Shown here in pieces: positions 57,120-64,000 of a DNA stretch of 64,000 nucleotides. How positions within the stretch are numbered: the stretch's first letter is position 1; every line of letters starts with the position of its first letter. The notes beneath the pieces were generated by a model, which had not been told where the DNA came from, ran no database searches, and saw only the letters and a program-made list of their open reading frames with translations. The stretch is from positions 90,051,254 to 90,115,253 of the forward strand of contig JAYGXS010000002.1 in NCBI GenBank assembly GCA_036362985.1, given 5' to 3'. This DNA comes from Ligula intestinalis. Its lineage: Eukaryota; Platyhelminthes; Cestoda; Diphyllobothriidea; Diphyllobothriidae. The translations under genes were made by a program, and so were the position numbers.

Positions 57120-58320
57120 ACGCGCAATCCAAATGAGTCCTGCGGAGGGGATGAGACAATATCTGCTCCCTGAATTCCTCCGAAAGCTTAGAAACACGAA
57201 GCTGAAAAAATAGTCTTGGAAAAGCCTCGACATGTCCATTACTGGTAAGTTTTCGCATCGATGAAAGTCGATGAGCTCCCTTATTGTCCACCCAGTTGAC
57301 GATGGCCCAGAATATATCATTCTAGCTGGGTAAAGAGAGGTCATCTCGGACTAACAAGTCTTCTAATTCAGCCGCTGTAAGAGCCAGAAAGGCCAGGGTA
57401 CCAATAAACTCCTGAAAATTTGCGCACACATAGAACTGCAACATTTCCTGCAACTCGAAGATATCATTTGAATTCGCGAATCGTCAGTACTGTTGGACAA
57501 CGTCAAAGTTTAACCTAAAAAGTTCACATTGCTGACGATTTTTATAATAAATAGGCGGAAGTAGACATTTTTTATCAATCAAGAAAACTGAATCATGAGC
57601 ACATAAGTCTGAGCTACGTTGTTGATTACCGTTATGGGTTCATCCATTCGAAAAAACAAAACTGATAATTATGTCAGGTAGGTACCCTGTTTGGGAAATG
57701 TTTTTCTATTCTGTTTTCCTGGCATTTTTATGCACAGGGCGGCGGTGCGTAAGCCCCGCCGTGACTCAAACATACGCCACCGCTAAGTTTGCAGTGACTA
57801 AGAGTGAACTTTTTACGAGACCAAGCATTGCAAAGTTCCGCGTCGACTTATTTTTGGGAGTCAAACGGCTGAATAGCCCCAAGCTTACCGTTGGCTTAGG
57901 AAGGCCAAACACATTTCTTCCACCGTCTGCTAAAATATTCTCCTGCAGGCCATCTCCCTCCTCCTTTTCCTGCGTTGCCAACGTGGGGCTGAATTTATCC
58001 GAGTAAGCGAACTGTAGAAGTGTCTGTACGGCTCTAAGGGAGAGATAAATGATTAGTTTGGTGGAAGAATAATTACCTCGGGAAGAGACGGTTGAGGATA
58101 GTATAGTCGAGAATGTTTGACTGATCAGGATTCAAGAAAAGATCAGCAAAAAGGGGAATGGAGGCTGCCATGACGATTTTATGTGCTGAAAATACCGCAT
58201 CCTTGATCTGAGAGAAAAGAAAACAAGTGAATCGGCATACAGTGAGCAGAGCTTACTATGAAGGTGAAATCACACAGCTTCTGTGAACGATGAAAGTGAT
58301 CAAATTAAGTAAACCTAGAA
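57120..58320 (-). pseudogene. BTB-BACK (Kelch-like) gene, decayed
   Basis: Minus strand. Exons: (a) about 58310-58257, FDHFHRSQKLCDFTFI; (b) 58207-58077, VFSAHKIVMAASIPFFADLF; (c) 58033-57889, RAVQTLLQFAYSDKFSPTLA. Introns are 49 and 43 bp with GT-AG ends. These make up most of a BTB domain. A BACK-domain stretch follows at 57520-57150: SNDIFELQEMLQFYVCANFQ, ALTAAELEDLLVRDD, NDIFWAIVNWVDN. Two stops interrupt it (QQY-stop-RF and LPS-stop-ND). Kelch repeats are not seen. Intact relatives are Cullin-3 substrate adaptors. The stops argue for a pseudogene. Confidence 0.7.
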
Positions 58321-58329
58321 AACGATCAA

Positions 58330-60390
58330 AAAAGATAACACAGATTTCAACTTCTGGGGACACAGCCTTAGAAAAAAACGTAAAAAACAAGATGGTCTTC
58401 CAAGCGATTGGAATACACATCAGAAAAATGACTTATTTAAGCTTGCGAACATTTTAATAGATGCCTTGCATGTCAGGCTCATTCAAACTACGACCACGGC
58501 AGCCGCGGCAAAGTCAAATCGCGAGTTTTTCTTTTGGGTCAACGGGAGGCGTGAACAAACTACCAATTTGGCAGCAGTTGACTGCTATACCTGCCAGAAG
58601 CTCCCTTGGCCAAACACAGAACACCACGCTCGAGAAGTAGTCAGTGAACCGATATATTACCATGCTCTAGAGATACCGGTTCTCAAACACCCAAGTAAGG
58701 ATCAAATTTTGCGGCTGTAATGCACGGCGGTTTTGATTGCAGTTTCATGCTTTCCTGTTTTTGTTACCTTTCGGCGAGACGATGAGCACTTCCAGAATTG
58801 TAAAATCTCTTGCAGAGAGGCACAACTCAATAACACACAGAATACGCAGTAGAAAAAACAATCTTCCGCTTTTAGTCATTCAAGAAGAGTGACGTAGATC
58901 CATGTGTGGTGAAAGTATCGAACAATATACAAGCCAGCGTGGTATTTAGTTTTTGAGTAATTCTACAAGAAAAAACGACGCCTACTCGGCAACGTGTCGT
59001 GCAATGCACTGGCCTCGGTCTAAGATCATAACGCTTTGCCTTACCCAGACATCCTCATAGTCGCGAAAGAGAGTGGAGGATACGGCCTATACGACACTAG
59101 CGCAGTACTTGTACTTGATGTGGCTGTTATCAGCCCTGATCTAGCTGGCCTCGATGATGTTACGCATCGTACCTTTCTAGGCGCAGCGATTTTTGATATC
59201 AGATCGGTAAAGCTCAACCCATTCTCTATTTCAGTGATAGAGACCGAATACCGAAGGTCAAAGAACCGTTTCTATGTCTTGCGAAACGGTGTTGCACCAA
59301 GTGTTGAGTTGACCTGCTATTCGACGTCTCCAGACGGGCTGTGATGCAGGATTGGGGCAGTGTAAAAAATCTCGTGAAACAGACAATGGAGAAAGTACCG
59401 AAACCGCTCCAGTTGTTTTGCTTGGATGGTCTGAGATATCCTCGCGATTCATGCGTGGCCAGTACGGAATGTTTTATTTGAGAAGAAGTGGGTATATTTC
59501 ACTCGAAGAATGATCCTTAGGCAGCATTGGCCAAATACCTCTAGTTTTAGTTTCACGCGCAAAGCACCGCATTCAGAACTTTAGAGAAGGACTGACCGGA
59601 CAGATGTTCAATAGACATGGATCTTCGTCGCGGTAAAGATGTCGCGTCCGATGCAAAGTTGCTTTTGACGGATTGAAAATACCCGGCAACCAACCTCGAT
59701 TTGGGAGATGATATCGTTTTTACTCTTTCCATTTTGCAGCAGCCTTGCGTTGAGTTAGAGAAATGACCAATCGTCTGGCTGAAAGCTCCAGTTTGCATTC
59801 AACCAAGCCGACATTAGACCCTGAGTGACCTCGCGAGTTTTACCAATATTCACATCCCATCGGTCATGTTAGGTGACTGCCCGGTGCTGCAAGGATGAAG
59901 TTTATAGTTACTTGAGCGAATCACCAATCATCTACAACTTGGGTGGCTTTCAAATGGCATCTGCTGCGACCAGGATGCGTATGGAAGTCCTTGGCAGAAG
60001 TGATTGCGAGTGTCATCACCATCCAATAAAGCAAGGTAATTCATAGCATCGGCCGACAATTCCGTTGAATAGGAGACTGCGAACATCAAGATGTTGCCGC
60101 AGATTGGCTTTCGGGAATGCCTTGAAATGCAGATGCAGTCACGCTCTGAAAACTCGGTGGCCCAAACGCAAATTGCTGTCTGCGCAGTTCCACGTAGTAG
60201 CAACAGTGGATGACTGCAGTCAAATTAATTCATCTCAACTTAGTGACGTGCTTCGAATTGGCCCAAACAGGTAAAGCTCGGAATACGTGATAGGACTGTA
60301 AAGACACTTATCCAACGGAGAAAAGAGGAGGAGGAGGAGGAGGAGGAGGAGGTTTAGGGACATAAACGTGAGGTACAACTTGTCACCGTT
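58330..60390. other. No recognised exon between the BTB loci
   Basis: Frames such as 59928-60203 and 59553-59798 (minus) lie where BACK or Kelch exons of the upstream BTB locus would be expected. I could not match them to either domain. A (GAG)n tract is at 60325-60352. Confidence 0.4.
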
Positions 60391-60391
60391 A

Positions 60392-60795
60392 TTAAAGCGG
60401 AGTACCCACGTCCACATCATCAATCATCGGCGACAAGAAGTCCTTAATTTTCACATTACTGGCATCCGGCTCTAGGCCAGAGTAGGCAAAGGTAAGAAGA
60501 GCATCTAATACCTCACTGAAAAAATAACGTAAACTTGTCATTCTATGACCTGCGTTTTTACCCCAAGGGTAGACTGAGTGCGGCGGCATTGACATTGTCG
60601 TCACCACCGCTGCCAACAAGCAGCTCCTCGAAGTAAGGGATGGATGCAGCCAAAATAAATTTGTGTGCAAAGTGTAATTTTTCATGCACCTAGAGCACAA
60701 CAAATGTATAATTACTAAGTCAAGTGGGGAATTACCGCAAGGACAAAGTCACACAACTCTTTGCAGTTACGAATCGCGACAAATTGACCAAAGCT
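60392..60795 (-). CDS. BTB-domain (Kelch-like) gene, partial
   Basis: Minus-strand exons: (a) about 60795-60736, FVAIRNCKELCDFVLA; (b) 60689-60562, VHEKLHFAHKFILAASIPYF then EELLVGSGG; (c) 60515-60392, EVLDALLTFAYSGLEPDASN. Introns of 46 and 46 bp have GT-AG ends and keep the frame. Together they form a BTB fold (CDFxL, FxAHKxxLAAS.PYF, LDALLxFAYSG) without any stop. The last exon runs to TAA after VGTPL, so a BTB-only product or an unseen further splice is possible. The 5' end was not located. Intron positions equal those of the copy at 58.3 kb. BTB domains form dimers and bind Cullin-3. Confidence 0.65.
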
Positions 60796-60799
60796 GTAT

Positions 60800-62145
60800 T
60801 CAGTGAAAGTAGGAGTTACAACCATGCTTTTGTTTTGCATCAAAGTTAGCGTCTATATTTGAAGTGATGAACGATAAATGAAAAATGCTGTCAGCGAAAA
60901 TTGTACAGGAGGTCAGGGATTGCATGATAAAAATCCTTAGGCAAGAAAACTGAATACTATAATCGGATGCCTGCCAACCCAAAATTGGCCATTTATTATA
61001 TGGGAAACGTGGACCTATAATTGAGACTATGGCTTATTCGGGAGGCTTAAAGATCAGTTGGTAGAAGGAGGCAAATATGCGCATTTTTGATGGCTTGTAC
61101 ACACTGGAGGCCAGTAGAGAAGAATAAATCGACGTTTAAAGGTTGGCCATTATCAAATCTACATGACAATTTTGCGGCTAACGTGAAAATTTTCAAAATG
61201 TCTCGACAGTTTAATAGGCTTGACATACTAGATATCACTAAGCCTAAAACAAGTGCATTCTTGAATTTTATCTTTTTACCAATCTACTTACACCATTTAC
61301 CTGCGGTTAGAGGAAGGCGTTTGCCTACTCTGGGCCCACAGTCAGATAAGATGCTAGTTTGTTCTACGGCACTAAACCACCCGAAAACAGTCACGAGGCA
61401 CTCATAGAAACTCGACCTTACAGTTTTAGACCCCATATTGCAGTCACAGTTGTTCATTAGGTGAACTATGTGTATGTGCATATCTTTAAGGCTGGCTGGT
61501 TGGTAGCCCTCATTGGATCAGGAGCCCCGCCGGGTTGGCCTCAAGCCCGGCGGTGTGGAGGAGGGGAAGTCGGAACAGCGTGTTCGGTAGGGGCTGCTCC
61601 GTTGTTAAAAACAGAGATGTAGAGGAGGAGAGATAGATCCACCGTAGGGAGGTTTGGTGAAGCAGACCTTGGCCGCCGTGAGGGCGGGTGGGAACGCAGT
61701 CGAAGACGCGTCTGCTGTGGTTCCCTCTTCAAGCGAGACTACTGGCGTTATTTAGGGGAAAGTTGGCTGAACTGGACGTAATTAATTTGCTAAGGCAAAC
61801 TTGAAACAGCAGCCATGTCGGTCCCCCGTGACTATCGGCCTATATCATACAAGGGGAACCTAGTGGATGCAATACAAATCAGGCTAAACATTTAGAAGTG
61901 TGAGTTCTATCAGAACGCAAATTGCGTGTCGAAGCTAGAATTCTAACCTTTTTAAACTGGAAAACCGGGCAAACATATTACAGAGACAATTATTTATGAA
62001 GTACTTAACCTCATCCAAAAGGCGTAAAATATTCACGCTCTAGCAAAAACGTGGACAGCAATTATCGAACAAACTATTAATAATTTTCCAGAAAGCGTTG
62101 ACTATTAAGAAAATTTCCTAGCGCCTGGGTAGCAGTAGCGCTGCT
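60800..62145. other. No gene seen
   Basis: Nothing recognised. The stretch 61510-61740 is GC-richer than its surroundings and is unassigned. Confidence 0.4.
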
Positions 62146-62148
62146 ATT

Positions 62149-62327
62149 GATCAATAGCAGCCCTGCCAGCACAGGCAACGGGGGTAAACGGGGATTAAAA
62201 TTTTTGATTAAATGAATTACATTAAGAGAACACATTTGATCAATAGCAGCCCTGTCGGCACAAGCGACGGGGGTAAACGGGGATGAAAAGTTTTTGATTA
62301 AATGAATTATATTGAGAGAACACATTT
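62149..62327 (+). repeat. Tandem duplication of 89-90 bp
   Basis: Two units, 62149-62237 and 62238-62327, both starting GATCAATAGCAGCCCTG and ending AGAGAACACATTT, with about eight differences. Confidence 0.9.
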
Positions 62328-62446
62328 TTAGAAATCTACGTGTTTATCAATAAATTATTAATAACTTTATTCTTTAACATACTGATCAATTTGGAGATTA
62401 AAGAATGAGAAAAAGGTGGCATCTCGCTGCACAAACGCTTTTCCTG

Positions 62447-62480
62447 CCGGTGGGGGAAAGGTTAACCTTTCCCCCACCGG
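62447..62480. repeat. Perfect 34-bp palindrome
   Basis: CCGGTGGGGGAAAGGTT followed directly by its exact reverse complement, no spacer. Confidence 0.95.
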
Positions 62481-62795
62481 TCGTTGGATGCGTACAGAAA
62501 ACGGCGAGCAAGGGATGAGCCGCCAAATGATGATGACCAAGGTTCGAGGTATTACTTATGTCATTTCATTTTCTCATATAGACCCTACGCCCGGACCCTC
62601 CAGAGAAGTATAATAAATGGATACACCGCCCCACGTTTTTTTAAAGATTTCTGTAATACTATTTTTCTAATAAACATTTCTAATAATCAATCAATCGGCT
62701 TTGAATTCATATCGTTATCGGGGGTTTGCTTGTATAAAGCTAAAAAGTACCTGTATTTGGTCATCCTCAGTCGCGAATTTTCGCCACAGAATCCG

Positions 62796-62942
62796 CCGCG
62801 ACTTGTCGAACGGGATTCCGGCGCGACTTGTCGAACCGGATTCCGGCGCGACTTGTCGAACCGGATTCCGGCGCGACATAGGTGACAAATTCGCACATAA
62901 ATCCGGCCTAACAATGCGCGACATGTCGTACCGGATTCCACG
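62796..62942 (+). repeat. 25-bp minisatellite
   Basis: Three adjacent units (62796-62820, 62821-62845, 62846-62870), a partial fourth, and a diverged unit at 62918-62942. Each begins GCGCGACTTGTCG and ends CCGGATTCCG. The 25-bp period rotates through all three frames. Confidence 0.9.
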
Positions 62943-62949
62943 GTTGATT

Positions 62950-64000
62950 CCGTCATTAGTTCGACGGAGATTAAAACACGTAATTGCATTCGACTTTTAA
63001 AGAGCCTTGTTTGCATTTTCTGCATATACGTAGTATCATTGCTCTTCTGAGTCCCTTGCACTCGTAATATATCCTTATCTCCCGATAAGATTGTGGATAA
63101 ACCATCATGTTGCTTTTCTTAGACGACATTGAAGCAATATTTGCTTTAAAAAACACTCGTACAATTGTTCATGAGGCTTTTTATCAAATTTTACGATGCA
63201 TACCAGTTTACCTCCAATCAACCAATTCCTTCTTTTCCAGAAACAAGCTGCACATGGCAAACGCAATGCTTCGTGTACGTACGTTTGAAGAGTCGTGAAC
63301 CGCACCACAGCGGAAATGTGACTACAGAAGTAGTGTAAGTGCCCATCTATATGTATTGTTCTATATGGACTCGAATATAAAAGTTTCAATATCTCGAGAT
63401 ATTAAAAAGCGTCACTTTAGTAACATATCTTATCTGTATCTAAATGGGTAGCGAAAAACATACACATTGAAGTGTTACATGCGTAAAATAAACCCACTCA
63501 GTCAATAATACAAGTTGGAGCAAGCTATACAGGCATAAACACTAACCCTTTATGCCTTCTTAACGAAGTCAACGATAAATAATTAGATCATCGACATTAT
63601 GCAATTTGTTTTTTGGTTGCTTTTGGTGCACACCAACTGTGCACAACAATAATGGTAAGATGAAAAGAAAGAAGATCTTCGGAAAATCGAGTTGTACTCG
63701 TGAATTTTCGAACAAGTATCACGTGTTCGTCGTCAGACTAAATTAAAAGTGAGGGCTGGGAATGTCGCACTAGATGTTTTGGAGGCAGAGGTTACAACGG
63801 ACGGGGGAGGGGAAAGGGAGGGGATTGGGTGGAAGGGTTATGGTGACGTGACACCCGCGGCGATAGGTTGTGCTAGTGAGGGGAGGGGGGTGTTAGCGTT
63901 TGGACTATGGGCCGCGTGTTCGGGGGAAGGGTGTGGCTGGTAAAGAGTCAGAGAAATTCCACTTGACCGGGCACAGAGAGCCAGTTGTTGTTTCAGGCTG
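62950..64000. other. No gene seen
   Basis: Short frames only. From about 63750 the plus strand becomes G-rich (GGGGGAGGGGAAAGGGAGGG), as in some repeat tails, but I cannot assign it. Confidence 0.4.

Noticed and set aside
62796..62942. CRISPR-like array
   Set aside because: Units are directly adjacent without spacers, and the genome is eukaryotic.
62484..63061. Overlapping frames on both strands with repeated RDLSNRIPAR-like peptides
   Set aside because: They come from the 25-bp minisatellite read in rotating frames.
1..64000. A bacterial or archaeal defence or metabolic system
   Set aside because: Short introns, SR protein, BTB domains and animal-type retroelements show a eukaryotic genome; no operon-like gene clusters exist.

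Overview
This is a repeat-dense piece of a eukaryotic nuclear genome, most likely from a flatworm. The inference rests on introns of 37-49 bp, degenerate Gypsy elements with a Cys-Trp-Tyr-His gag knuckle, CR1/Jockey-type and RTE-type non-LTR elements, and many Penelope-like element (PLE) fragments carrying a GIY-YIG endonuclease. I would guess a diphyllobothriidean-type tapeworm; this is pattern memory, not a search result. There are no operons and no bacterial features.

Only a few loci look like host genes. (1) 16757-17622 (+) is an SRSF7/9G8-type splicing factor with RRM, CCHC knuckle and a short RS tail, in three coding exons separated by a 37-bp and a 349-bp intron. (2) 44346-45422 (+) is an uninterrupted 358-residue LicD/fukutin-like protein (W02B3.4 type) with an N-terminal membrane anchor and a DDD-x-D motif. 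(3) Two related BTB/Kelch-like pieces lie on the minus strand: 60795-60392 (BTB only) and 58320-57120 (BTB plus BACK, with stops). They share intron positions and read as tandem duplicates that are broken or incomplete.

Region by region: 0-9 kb is a Gypsy element (gag to integrase, 2.5-8.8 kb) whose RT domain is split by a foldback PLE, itself split by a CR1/Jockey-like element. A second Gypsy integrase relic lies at 0.2-0.95 kb. At 10.3-15.1 kb is a minus-strand non-LTR element holding a truncated sister element and a 499-bp solo LTR, both in its endonuclease domain. At 18.4-23.5 kb are RTE relics and a large inverted repeat (about 830-bp arms). At 23.9-30.8 kb are PLE tails (one a clear hairpin) and an LTR-like repeat family that recurs at 33, 47 and 50.7 kb. 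At 34.8-40 kb is a duplicated AT-rich repeat, one copy carrying a head-to-head pair of tRNA-like repeats, with a mariner-type MITE between the two copies. At 41.4-44.2 kb are two hAT-like MITEs of nearly equal size, the second ending 122 bp before the LicD start codon. At 45.6-46.7 kb is another PLE. The end (62-63 kb) holds tandem repeats and a perfect 34-bp palindrome.

No complete new system of cooperating genes is visible. The most informative content is the set of precisely datable insertions (target-site duplications, in-frame rejoining, one filled/empty site pair) and the repeat families that I cannot name. All boundaries were read by eye and may be off by some bases, more so where marked as relics.
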